Below, piece by piece: positions 53,545 to 64,000 of a stretch of 64,000 nt of DNA. The notes under the pieces are model-generated. The model searched no databases. It was not told the origin of the DNA and worked only from the letters and a program-made list of their open reading frames with translations. The translations under genes were made by a program, and so were the position numbers. How positions within the stretch are numbered: the stretch's first letter is position 1; every line of letters begins with the position of its first letter. This DNA comes from Vanilla planifolia (Eukaryota; Streptophyta; Magnoliopsida; Asparagales; Orchidaceae), in contig CM043870.1 in NCBI GenBank assembly GCA_023846275.1, forward strand, positions 17,344,385 through 17,408,384, read 5' to 3'.

Positions 53545-55642
53545 TTTTTTCATAGAATTCTATTTTCTAATGAATGATAATTTATTTTCACATACTAATG
53601 TTAAAAAAGGTAAATTCTTATAAATGATATTTTATAATTATCATATTTTTAATCAAGTTTTAATAATAACTTTACGACATTATTGTTAACTTCATAAAAT
53701 AAAAAATATGGCACATAATATGATGTAGTAAAATAATAACCTTAATTTAGTTCAATATTGAGCAAAATGGCTTATATGAATTAAAATAAATTAAGGTTAA
53801 TTTATGTTTATAATGGTATATATATGATATGCAATAAATTTTCTCAACATAAAAATATTATATTATAAAATATCAAAAGTATAAAATTATATTATTAATG
53901 TTAAATATTATTTATATTTATATATAACATATATATCACATCACATAAATATAAAATATTATAATAAAATTATATAGATTATTTATTTATTTTTTTAAGT
54001 TTAGGCATAAAAACGATAATATTAAATTAATAGTCATAATATTCTCTAAGTATTTTTAATATTCTAAAATAATAATAATCCTCAAAAAATTTTTAACTTT
54101 TATTATTAAAAAATATTATATTTCATTTACTTTTTATACTTATGAAATTATAAGTTTAATTTTGAAACTGTAATTCTTATTAAATTATTTTTCTATCTTT
54201 TTTCTTTTTATCATGATCGCTCACATATTCTCTTTCCTCTCGATCCTATTATCATCTTATTCTTTCTTTACTTTTTATCTTATTATATTATACTTGGCCT
54301 CTCTCTCTTCTGCCATTCTCTACTCCGTCATCTCTCTCTCTCTCTCTCTCTCTATTTTGTTAATTCTTTCGATCGTTTCTATGTTCTCTCTTTTCATTTT
54401 CTTTTCATAATTAGTTTTTAATAATTAGTTTATGATGTTTTTATTAATTTGATATAATAATAAACATGGTAAATCATATTGATAAAATAAAATAATGACA
54501 TTGTTTTTGTTTAATATTAAGTAAAAGAACCTATAATAATCTCTAATTAATTTATTCTTATAATAATATGTATTTTATATTTATAGAATTTTCTAAATAT
54601 AAAATGTTATTTTACTAAAAATTACTAATCTAAAATTATATCCTTAATACGAAATATTATTTATATTTATTATCAAAGTTAAATCATACAAAGAAAATAT
54701 ATTAGGATAATCATTAAATTTATTATTTAAATAACTTTTTTAATTTTAAGTATGAATAAAATGATATTAAATTTATATTTAAAATATTCTCTATCTATTT
54801 TTAATATTCTAAAATAATAATGAATCTCGAATATTTTTTATGTCTTATTATTATTAAAAATTATACATTTTTTATTTTTATATTTAATAAATATTATAAG
54901 GTTAAATAATAAGAATTTAATTTTTATTAAATAAATTTTCTTATTTTTTCCTCTTTATCATAATGTCTCAGATATTGTCTCTTTTCTCTCTCTCCTATTG
55001 TCATTCTTTTATCTCTCTCTTCATTTTTTATCACATTATATTCTTTTTGGCTTCTCTCTCTCCTTTATTCTTCACTATTTTCTCATTTTCTTTCTCTCTC
55101 TCTCTCTCTCTCTGTTTACTTATTTATTTATTCGCTGTATCTCATCTATGTTCTCTCTTTTCTTTTTCTTTTTGTTAAATCCTCTCTCATCTCTCTCTAT
55201 TATTATTTTTCTCTTTATTTTGCTATTATTAATTTGTGAATTTCTCCCTCTCAGAGAAAAGTTACCTACATCTCCATCATCTCTTTTTCAACACAAGAAC
55301 TAACAAATCTCTCATATTACATAGCTTAATATATAATATGTTTTATAAATATATATCTTTAGTAATATTGATTGAGTAATTAAATTTTATATTTATAAGA
55401 AAATTAATATATTGAAATAAAGTCTTATATGTTAATATCTAGAATATGAACAGTAGCATTATGTATAGTTTTTTTTATTAATTATATATAAAAAATATTA
55501 ATACTATAAACTATTATGACGCATAAAATAATCATAAATATTTTTTTCAAAGTGCATATATTAGATAATTTAGAAAAGTTTAGATGTTGTTCGTAATCTT
55601 AACGGGTAACAACACAAATATGTTTTTTTGTCTTATGCATGC
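53545..55642 (+). repeat. 5S intergenic spacer 25
   Basis: No gene. CT tracts are 11 and 10. It has the same rare set as spacer 16 (C/G main sites, GCAATAAATTTTC, GATCGTTTCT, CCTTAATACG, ATATATTGAAAT) but lacks the spacer-16 private changes, so those arose after the duplication. Confidence 0.9.
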
Positions 55643-55761
55643 ATGTGCGACCATACCAGCATTATGGCACTGGATCTCATTAGAACTCCAAAGTTAAGCA
55701 TGCTTGGGCGAGAGTAGTATTGGGATGGGTGACCTCTTGAGAAGTCCTCGTGTTGCACATG
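55643..55761 (+). rRNA. 5S ribosomal RNA, copy 26
   Basis: Same sequence as copy 1 by eye. Confidence 0.97.
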
Positions 55762-56543
55762 TTTTTTCATAGAATTCTATTTTCTAATGAATGATAATTT
55801 ATTTTCACATACTAATGTTAAAAAAGGTAAATTCTTATAAATGATATTTTATAATTATCATATTTTTAATCAAGTTTTAATAATAACTTTACGACATTAT
55901 TGTTAACTTCATAAAATAAAAAATATGGCACATAATATGATGTAGTAAAATAATAACCTTAATTTAGTTCAATATTGAGCAAAATGGCTTATATGAATTA
56001 AAATAAATTAAGGTTAATTTATGTTTATAATGGTATATATATGATATGCATAGAATTTTCTCAACATAAAAATATTATATTATAAAATATCAAAAGTATA
56101 AAATTATATTATTAATGTTAAATATTATTTATATTTATATATAACATATATATCACATCACATAAATATAAAATATTATAATAAAATTATATAGATTATT
56201 TATTTATTTTTTTAAGTTTAGGCATAAAAAAGATAATATTAAATTAATAGTCATAATATTCTCTAAGTATTTTTAATATTCTAAAATAATAATAATCCTC
56301 AAAAAATTTTTAACTTTTATTATTAAAAAATATTATATTTCATTTACTTTTTATACTTATGAAATTATAAGTTTAATTTTGAAACTGTAATTCTTATTAA
56401 ATTATTTTTCTATCTTTTTTCTTTTTATCATGATCGCTCACATATTCTCTTTCCTCTCGATCCTATTATCATCTTATTCTTTCTTTACTTTTTATCTTAT
56501 TATATTATACTTGGCCTCTCTCTCTTCTGCCATTCTCTACTCC

Positions 56544-56574
<31 letters not shown>

Positions 56575-57863
56575 ATTTTGTTAATTCTTTCGATCGCTTC
56601 TATGTTCTCTCTTTTCATTTTCTTTTCATAATTAGTTTTTAATAATTAGTTTATGATGTTTTTATTAATTTGATATAATAATAAACATGGTAAATCATAT
56701 TGATAAAATAAAATAATGACATTGTTTTTGTTTAATATTAAGTAAAAGAACCTATAATAATCTCTAATTAATTTATTCTTATAATAATATGTATTTTATA
56801 TTTATAGAATTTTCTAAATATAAAATGTTATTTTACTAAAAATTACTAATCTAAAATTATATCCTTGATACGAAATATTATTTATATTTATTATCAAAGT
56901 TAAATCATACAAAGAAAATATATTAGGATAATCATTAAATTTATTATTTAAATAACTTTTTTAATTTTAAGTATGAATAAAATGATATTAAATTTATATT
57001 TAAAATATTCTCTATCTATTTTTAATATTCTAAAATAATAATGAATCTCGAATATTTTTTATGTCTTATTATTATTAAAAATTATACATTTTTTATTTTT
57101 ATATTTAATAAATATTATAAGGTTAAATAATAAGAATTTAATTTTTATTAAATAAATTTTCTTATTTTTTCCTCTTTATCATAATGTCTCAGATATTGTC
57201 TCTTTTCTCTCTCTCCTATTGTCATTCTTTTATCTCTCTCTTCATTTTTTATCACATTATATTCTTTTTGACTTCTCTCTCTCCTTTATTCTTCACTATT
57301 TTCTCATTTTCTTTCTCTCTCTCTCTCTCTCTCTGTTTACTTATTTATTTATTCGCTGTATCTCATCTATGTTCTCTCTTTTCTTTTTCTTTTTGTTAAA
57401 TCCTCTCTCATCTCTCTCTATTATTATTTTTCTCTTTATTTTGCTATTATTAATTTGTGAATTTCTCCCTCTCAGAGAAAAGTTACCTACATCTCCATCA
57501 TCTCTTTTTCAACACAAGAACTAACAAATCTCTCATATTACATAGCTTAATATATAATATGTTTTATAAATATATATCTTTAGTAATATTGATTGAGTAA
57601 TTAAATTTTATATTTATAAGAAAATTAATATATTGAAATAAAGTCTTATATGTTAATATCTAGAATATGAACAGTAGCATTATGTATAGTTTTTTTTATT
57701 AATTATATATAAAAAATATTAATACTATAAACTATTATGACGCATAAAATAATCATAAATATTTTTTTCAAAGTGCATATATTAGATAATTTAGAAAAGT
57801 TTAGATGTTGTTCGTAATCTTAACGGGTAACAACACAAATATGTTTTTTTGTCTTATGCATGC
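55762..57863 (+). repeat. 5S intergenic spacer 26
   Basis: No gene. CT tracts are 13 and 10. Type III with TTTTTGACTTC and ATATATTGAAAT, matching spacer 17. Confidence 0.9.
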
Positions 57864-57982
57864 ATGTGCGACCATACCAGCATTATGGCACTGGATCTCA
57901 TTAGAACTCCAAAGTTAAGCATGCTTGGGCGAGAGTAGTATTGGGATGGGTGACCTCTTGAGAAGTCCTCGTGTTGCACATG
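57864..57982 (+). rRNA. 5S ribosomal RNA, copy 27
   Basis: Same sequence as copy 1 by eye; 2221 bp after copy 26. Confidence 0.97.
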
Positions 57983-58764
57983 TTTTTTCATAGAATTCTA
58001 TTTTCTAATGAATGATAATTTATTTTCACATACTAATGTTAAAAAAGGTAAATTCTTATAAATGATATTTTATAATTATCATATTTTTAATCAAGTTTTA
58101 ATAATAACTTTACGACATTATTGTTAACTTCATAAAATAAAAAATATGGCACATAATATGATGTAGTAAAATAATAACCTTAATTTAGTTCAATATTGAG
58201 CAAAATGGCTTATATGAATTAAAATAAATTAAGGTTAATTTATGTTTATAATGGTATATATATGATATGCATAGAATTTTCTCAACATAAAAATATTATA
58301 TTATAAAATATCAAAAGTATAAAATTATATTATTAATGTTAAATATTATTTATATTTATATATAACATATATATCACATCACATAAATATAAAATATTAT
58401 AATAAAATTATATAGATTATTTATTTATTTTTTTAAGTTTAGGCATAAAAAAGATAATATTAAATTAATAGTCATAATATTCTCTAAGTATTTTTAATAT
58501 TCTAAAATAATAATAATCCTCAAAAAATTTTTAACTTTTATTATTAAAAAATATTATATTTCATTTACTTTTTATACTTATGAAATTATAAGTTTAATTT
58601 TGAAACTGTAATTCTTATTAAATTATTTTTCTATCTTTTTTCTTTTTATCATGATCGCTCACATATTCTCTTTCCTCTCGATCCTATTATCATCTTATTC
58701 TTTCTTTACTTTTTATCTTATTATATTATACTTGGCCTCTCTCTCTTCTGCCATTCTCTACTCC

Positions 58765-58795
<31 letters not shown>

Positions 58796-60084
58796 ATTTT
58801 GTTAATTCTTTCGATCGCTTCTATGTTCTCTCTTTTCATTTTCTTTTCATAATTAGTTTTTAATAATTAGTTTATGATGTTTTTATTAATTTGATATAAT
58901 AATAAACATGGTAAATCATATTGATAAAATAAAATAATGACATTGTTTTTGTTTAATATTAAGTAAAAAAACCTATAATAATCTCTAATTAATTTATTCT
59001 TATAATAATATGTATTTTATATTTATAGAATTTTCTAAATATAAAATGTTATTTTACTAAAAATTACTAATCTAAAATTATATCCTTGATACGAAATATT
59101 ATTTATATTTATTATCAAAGTTAAATCATACAAAGAAAATATATTAGGATAATCATTAAATTTATTATTTAAATAACTTTTTTAATTTTAAGTATGAATA
59201 AAATGATATTAAATTTATATTTAAAATATTCTCTATCTATTTTTAATATTCTAAAATAATAATGAATCTCGAATATTTTTTATGTCTTATTATTATTAAA
59301 AATTATACATTTTTTATTTTTATATTTAATAAATATTATAAGGTTAAATAATAAGAATTTAATTTTTATTAAATAAATTTTCTTATTTTTTCCTCTTTAT
59401 CATAATGTCTCAGATATTGTCTCTTTTCTCTCTCTCCTATTGTCATTCTTTTATCTCTCTCTTCATTCTTTATCACATTATATTCTTTTTGGCTTCTCTC
59501 TCTCCTTTATTCTTCACTATTTTCTCATTTTCTTTCTCTCTCTCTCTCTCTCTCTGTTTACTTATTTATTTATTCGCTGTATCTCATCTATGTTCTCTCT
59601 TTTCTTTTTCTTTTTGTTAAATCCTCTCTCATCTCTCTCTATTATTATTTTTCTCTTTATTTTGCTATTATTAATTTGTGAATTTCTCCCTCTCAGAGAA
59701 AAGTTACCTACATCTCCATCATCTCTTTTTCAACACAAGAACTAACAAATCTCTCATATTACATAGCTTAATATATAATATGTTTTATAAATATATATCT
59801 TTAGTAATATTGATTGAGTAATTAAATTTTATATTTATAAGAAAATTAATATAATGAAATAAAGTCTTATATGTTAATATCTAGAATATGAACAGTAGCA
59901 TTATGTATAGTTTTTTTTATTAATTATATATAAAAAATATTAATACTATAAACTATTATGACGCATAAAATAATCATAAATATTTTTTTCAAAGTGCATA
60001 TATTAGATAATTTAGAAAAGTTTAGATGTTGTTCGTAATCTTAACGGGTAACAACACAAATATGTTTTTTTGTCTTATGCATGC
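57983..60084 (+). repeat. 5S intergenic spacer 27
   Basis: No gene. CT tracts are 13 and 10. Type III, except a private A at the T/G site near 58968 (GTAAAAAAACC). Confidence 0.9.
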
Positions 60085-60100
60085 ATGTGCGACCATACCA

Positions 60101-60115
60101 GCATTATGGCACTGG
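60101..60115 (+). repeat. Direct duplication, left copy (15 bp)
   Basis: GCATTATGGCACTGG is normal 5S sequence (gene positions 17-31) and is repeated exactly at 60146-60160, flanking the filler like a target-site duplication. Confidence 0.95.
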
Positions 60116-60145
60116 GCCCTTCAAAGCCACCGAAAGCCCTTCAAA
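60116..60145 (+). other. 30-bp GC-rich filler of unknown origin
   Basis: The filler reads as three decamers: GCCCTTCAAA, GCCACCGAAA and GCCCTTCAAA again. It therefore contains its own direct repeat, extended to 12 bp (GCCCTTCAAAGC) by the following bases. I see no match elsewhere in the window, and its base composition is unlike the spacers. At the left junction it forms GGGCCC (60114-60119), an ApaI site. It is too short to be called a transposon; templated filler from break repair is a likely alternative. Confidence 0.85.
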
Positions 60146-60160
60146 GCATTATGGCACTGG
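60146..60160 (+). repeat. Direct duplication, right copy (15 bp)
   Basis: Exact second copy of GCATTATGGCACTGG, after which normal 5S sequence resumes (ATCTCATTAGAAC). Confidence 0.95.
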
Positions 60161-60248
60161 ATCTCATTAGAACTCCAAAGTTAAGCATGCTTGGGCGAGA
60201 GTAGTATTGGGATGGGTGACCTCTTGAGAAGTCCTCGTGTTGCACATG

Positions 60249-62344
60249 TTTTTTCATAGAATTCTATTTTCTAATGAATGATAATTTATTTTCACATACT
60301 AATGTTAAAAAAGGTAAATTCTTATAAATGATATTTTATAATTATCATATTTTTAATCAAGTTTTAATAATAACTTTACGACATTATTGTTAACTTCATA
60401 AAATAAAAAATATGGCACATAATATGATGTAGTAAAATAATAACCTTAATTTAGTTCAATATTGAGCAAAATGGCTTATATGAATTAAAATAAATTAAGG
60501 TTAATTTATGTTTATAATGGTATATATATGATATGCATAGAATTTTCTCAACATAAAAATATTATATTATAAAATATCAAAAGTATAAAATTATATTATT
60601 AATGTTAAATATTATTTATATTTATATATAACATATATATCACATCACATAAATATAAAATATTATAATAAAATTATATAGATTATTTATTTATTTTTTT
60701 AAGTTTAGGCATAAAAAAGATAATATTAAATTAATAGTCATAATATTCTCTAAGTATTTTTAATATTCTAAAATAATAATAATCCTCAAAAATTTTTTAA
60801 CTTTTATTATTAAAAAATATTATATTTCATTTACTTTTTATACTTATGAAATTATAAGTTTAATTTTGAAACTGTAATTCTTATTAAATTATTTTTCTAT
60901 CTTTTTTCTTTTTATCATGATCGCTCACATATTCTCTTTCCTCTCGATCCTATTATCATCTTATTCTTTCTTTACTTTTTATCTTATTATATTATACTTG
61001 GCCTCTCTCTCTTCTGCCATTCTCTACTCCGTCATCTCTCTCTCTCTCTCTCTCTCTATTTTGTTAATTCTTTCGATCGCTTCTATGTTCTCTCTTTTCA
61101 TTTTCTTTTCATAATTAGTTTTTAATAATTAGTTTATGATGTTTTTATTAATTTGATATAATAATAAACATGGTAAATCATATTGATAAAATAAAATAAT
61201 GACATTGTTTTTGTTTAATATTAAGTAAAAGAACCTATAATAATCTCTAATTAATTTATTCTTATAATAATATGTATTTTATATTTATAGAATTTTCTAA
61301 ATATAAAATGTTATTTTACTAAAAATTACTAATCTAAAATTATATCCTTGATACGAAATATTATTTATATTTATTATCAAAGTTAAATCATACAAAGAAA
61401 ATATATTAGGATAATCATTAAATTTATTATTTAAATAACTTTTTTTATTTTAAGTATGAATAAAATGATATTAAATTTATATTTAAAATATTCTCTATCT
61501 ATTTTTAATATTCTAAAATAATAATGAATCTCGAATATTTTTTATGTCTTATTATTATTAAAAATTATACATTTTTTATTTTTATATTTAATAAATATTA
61601 TAAGGTTAAATAATAAGAATTTAATTTTTATTAAATAAATTTTCTTATTTTTTCCTCTTTATCATAATGTCTCAGATATTGTCTCTTTTTTCTCTCTCCT
61701 ATTGTCATTCTTTTATCTCTCTCTTCATTCTTTATCACATTATATTCTTTTTGGCTTCTCTCTCTCCTTTATTCTTCACTATTTTCTCATTTTCTTTCTC
61801 TCTCTCTCTCTCTCTGTTTACTTATTTATTTATTCGCTGTATCTCATCTATGTTCTCTCTTTTCTTTTTCTTTTTGTTAAATCCTCTCTCATCTCTCTCT
61901 ATTATTATTTTTCTCTTTATTTTGCTATTATTAATTTGTGAATTTCTCCCTCTCAGAGAAAAGTTACCTACATCTCCATCATCTCTTTTTCAACACAAGA
62001 ACTAACAAATCTCTCATATTACATAGCTTAATATATAATATGTTTTATAAATATATATCTTTAGTAATATTGATTGAGTAATTAAATTTTATATTTATAA
62101 GAAAATTAATATAATGAAATAAAGTCTTATATGTTAATATCTAGAATATGAACAGTAGCATTATGTATAGTTTTTTTTATTAATTATATATAAAAAATAT
62201 TAATACTATAAACTATTATGACGCATAAAATAATCATAAATATTTTTTTCAAAGTGCATATATTAGATAATTTAGAAAAGTTTAGATGTTGTTCGTAATC
62301 TTAACGGGTAACAACACAAATATGTTTTTTTGTCTTATGCATGC
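60249..62344 (+). repeat. 5S intergenic spacer 28
   Basis: No gene. CT tracts are 11 and 9. Type III at the main sites (A, TAAC, ATGAAAT, G). Private or rare changes are a longer T run at about 60790 (AAATTTTTTAAC), a T in place of A near 61446, and the six-T run near 61685 otherwise seen in spacers 19, 20 and 29. Confidence 0.9.
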
Positions 62345-62463
62345 ATGTGCGACCATACCAGCATTATGGCACTGGATCTCATTAGAACTCCAAAGTTAAG
62401 CATGCTTGGGCGAGAGTAGTATTGGGATGGGTGACCTCTTGAGAAGTCCTCGTGTTGCACATG
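62345..62463 (+). rRNA. 5S ribosomal RNA, copy 29
   Basis: Same sequence as copy 1 by eye. It lies 2260 bp after the start of copy 28, the excess being that copy's insertion. Confidence 0.97.
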
Positions 62464-64000
62464 TTTTTTCATAGAATTCTATTTTCTAATGAATGATAAT
62501 TTATTTTCACATACTAATGTTAAAAAAGGTAAATTCTTATAAATGATATTTTATAATTATCATATTTTTAATCAAGTTTTAATAATAACTTTACGACATT
62601 ATTGTTAACTTCATAAAATAAAAAATATGGCACATAATATGATGTAGTAAAATAATAACCTTAATTTAGTTCAATATTGAGCAAAATGGCTTATATGAAT
62701 TAAAATAAATTAAGGTTAATTTATGTTTATAATGGTATATATATGATATGCATAGAATTTTCTCAACATAAAAATATTATATTATAAAATATCAAAAGTA
62801 TAAAATTATATTATTAATGTTAAATATTATTTATATTTATATATAACATATATATCACATCACATAAATATAAAATATTATAATAAAATTATATAGATTA
62901 TTTATTTATTTTTTTAAGTTTAGGCATAAAAAAGATAATATTAAATTAATAGTCATAATATTCTCTAAGTATTTTTAATATTCTAAAATAATAATAATCC
63001 TCAAAAAATTTTTATCTTTTATTATTAAAAAATATTATATTTCATTTACTTTTTATACTTATTAAATTATAAGTTTAATTTTGAAACTGTAATTCTTATT
63101 AAATTATTTTTCTATCTTTTTTCTTTTTATCATGATCGCTCACATATTCTCTTTCCTCTCGATCCTATTATCATCTTATTCTTTCTTTACTTTTTATCTT
63201 ATTATATTATTCTTGGCCTCTCTCTCTTCTGCCATTCTCTACTCCGTCATCTCTCTCTCTCTCTCTCTCTCTATTTTGTTAATTCTTTCGATCGCTTCTA
63301 TGTTCTCTCTTTTCATTTTCTTTTCATAATTAGATTTTAATAATTAGTTTATGATGTTTTTATTAATTTGATATAATAATAAACATGGTAAATCATATTG
63401 ATAAAATAAAATAATGACATTGTTTTTGTTTAATATTAAGTAAAATAACCTATAATAATCTCTAATTAATTTATTCTTATAATAATATGTATTTTATATT
63501 TATAGAATTTTCTAAATATAAAATGTTATTTTACTAAAAATTACTAATCTAAAATTATATCCTTAATACGAAATATTATTTATATTTATTATCAAAGTTA
63601 AATCATACAAAGAAAATATATTAGGATAATCTTTAAATTTATTATTTAAATAACTTTTTTAATTTTAAGTATGAATAAAATGATATTAAATTTATATTTA
63701 AAATATTCTCTATCTATTTTTAATATTCTAAAATAATAATGAATCTCGAATATTTTTTATGTCTTATTATTATTAAAAATTATACATTTTTTATTTTTAT
63801 ATTTAATAAATATTATAAGGTTAAATAATAAGAATTTAATTTTTATTAAATAAATTTTCTTATTTTTTCCTCTTTATCATAATGTCTCAGATATTGTCTC
63901 TTTTTTCTCTCTCCTATTGTCATTCTTTTATCTCTCTCTTCATTCTTTATCACATTATATTCTTTTTGGCTTCTCTCTCTCCTTTATTCTTCACTATTTT
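62464..64000 (+). repeat. 5S intergenic spacer 29 (partial)
   Basis: The spacer is cut by the window end within subrepeat B. The A tract is (CT)11. It has the full spacer-19 set: TATC, ATTAAAT, TATTATTCTT, TTAGATTTTAA, AAAATAACC, CCTTAATACG, AATCTTTAAA and the six-T run. Confidence 0.9.

Larger units (their letters stand above)
60085..60248 (+). pseudogene. 5S rRNA copy 28, broken by a 45-bp insertion
   Basis: The gene matches copy 1 up to gene position 31 (60115) and again from position 32 (60161) to the end. Between them are 45 extra bases: a 30-bp GC-rich filler (60116-60145) and a second copy of the 15 bases that precede it. The break falls in the 5' strand of helix III, so the standard 5S fold cannot form without looping out the insert. 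The internal promoter (A box to C box) and the T6 terminator are downstream and intact, so Pol III transcription may still occur, perhaps giving a longer or shifted RNA. That last point is inference. Confidence 0.93.
1..64000 (+). repeat. Tandem 5S rDNA array, 29 units of about 2.2 kb
   Basis: The whole window is one head-to-tail tandem array. Gene-to-gene distances, in order from 185, are 2225, 2225, 2219, then twelve of 2217, then 2219, 2221, 2225, 2215, 2213, 2224, four of 2217, 2221, 2221 and 2260. All genes point the same way and no unique sequence interrupts them. Units are nearly identical by eye, differing by scattered single bases and by CT-tract length. This is the concerted-evolution pattern known for plant 5S rDNA loci, which are usually separate from the 18S-5.8S-25S arrays. 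Neither array edge lies in the window. Confidence 0.97.
51209..64000 (+). repeat. Higher-order block 2 (units 24-29)
   Basis: Partner of units 15-20. It contains one extra unit, the one with the broken gene 28, between the partners of units 18 and 19. The shift between blocks therefore changes from about 19.97 kb (units 15-18) to about 22.2 kb (unit 19 against 29). It runs off the window end. Confidence 0.7.

Noticed and set aside
60101-60160. Miniature transposon in gene 28
   Set aside because: The filler is 30 bp with no terminal inverted repeats, and a 15-bp duplication is too long for most DNA transposons. It is kept as an insertion of unknown mechanism.
1-64000. CRISPR-like array (regular repeats with spacers)
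   Set aside because: The repeated element is a 5S rRNA gene and the intervening sequences are near-identical 2.1-kb copies, not short unique spacers.
1-64000. Centromeric or generic satellite DNA
   Set aside because: Each unit carries a complete 5S gene with internal promoter and terminator, so rDNA is the correct class, although the higher-order pattern resembles that of satellites.

Overview
The window is one uninterrupted tandem array of plant-type 5S ribosomal RNA genes. It holds 29 genes on the + strand, each about 119 nt and separated by about 2.1 kb of very AT-rich spacer with CT microsatellites. The gene carries plant-type 5S signatures (GCTTGGGCGAGAGTAGTA, GGATGGGTGACCTC, AAGTCCTCGTGTTGC), so a land-plant nuclear genome is the best guess. 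The species cannot be named from this sequence. The repeat unit is usually 2217 bp, which is long for a plant 5S unit; several hundred bp is more usual. No protein gene, tRNA, CRISPR array, transposon or second type of rRNA gene was found.

Layout: a partial spacer (1-184) is followed by 28 complete gene-plus-spacer units starting at 185 and a 29th unit cut by the window end. Each spacer has four parts: (i) a Pol III T-run terminator and about 100 bp of leader; (ii) subrepeat A, AT-rich and ending in a pyrimidine-rich stretch with (CT)10-15; (iii) subrepeat B, a diverged copy of A about 755 bp downstream, with (CT)9-10; (iv) about 450 bp leading to the next gene. CT-tract length accounts for almost all differences in unit length.

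The gene differs from the usual angiosperm 5S at many sites, mostly C-to-T and G-to-A. In helices II, III and IV these changes occur as matched pairs that turn a G-C pair into U-A, and helix I is fully paired, so the RNA fold is kept and most copies look functional. Exceptions are gene 28 (60085-60248), broken by a 45-bp insertion made of a 30-bp GC-rich filler and a 15-bp direct duplication; genes 5 and 11, which share a change in the C-box region; and gene 22, with C107T.

Spacer variants fall into a few linked haplotypes. These show a mosaic array history with a 20-22 kb higher-order duplication: the units from 31241 to about 44550 resemble those from 51209 to the window end. A block from about 6854 to 33458 has 12 consecutive units of exactly 2217 bp and appears strongly homogenised.
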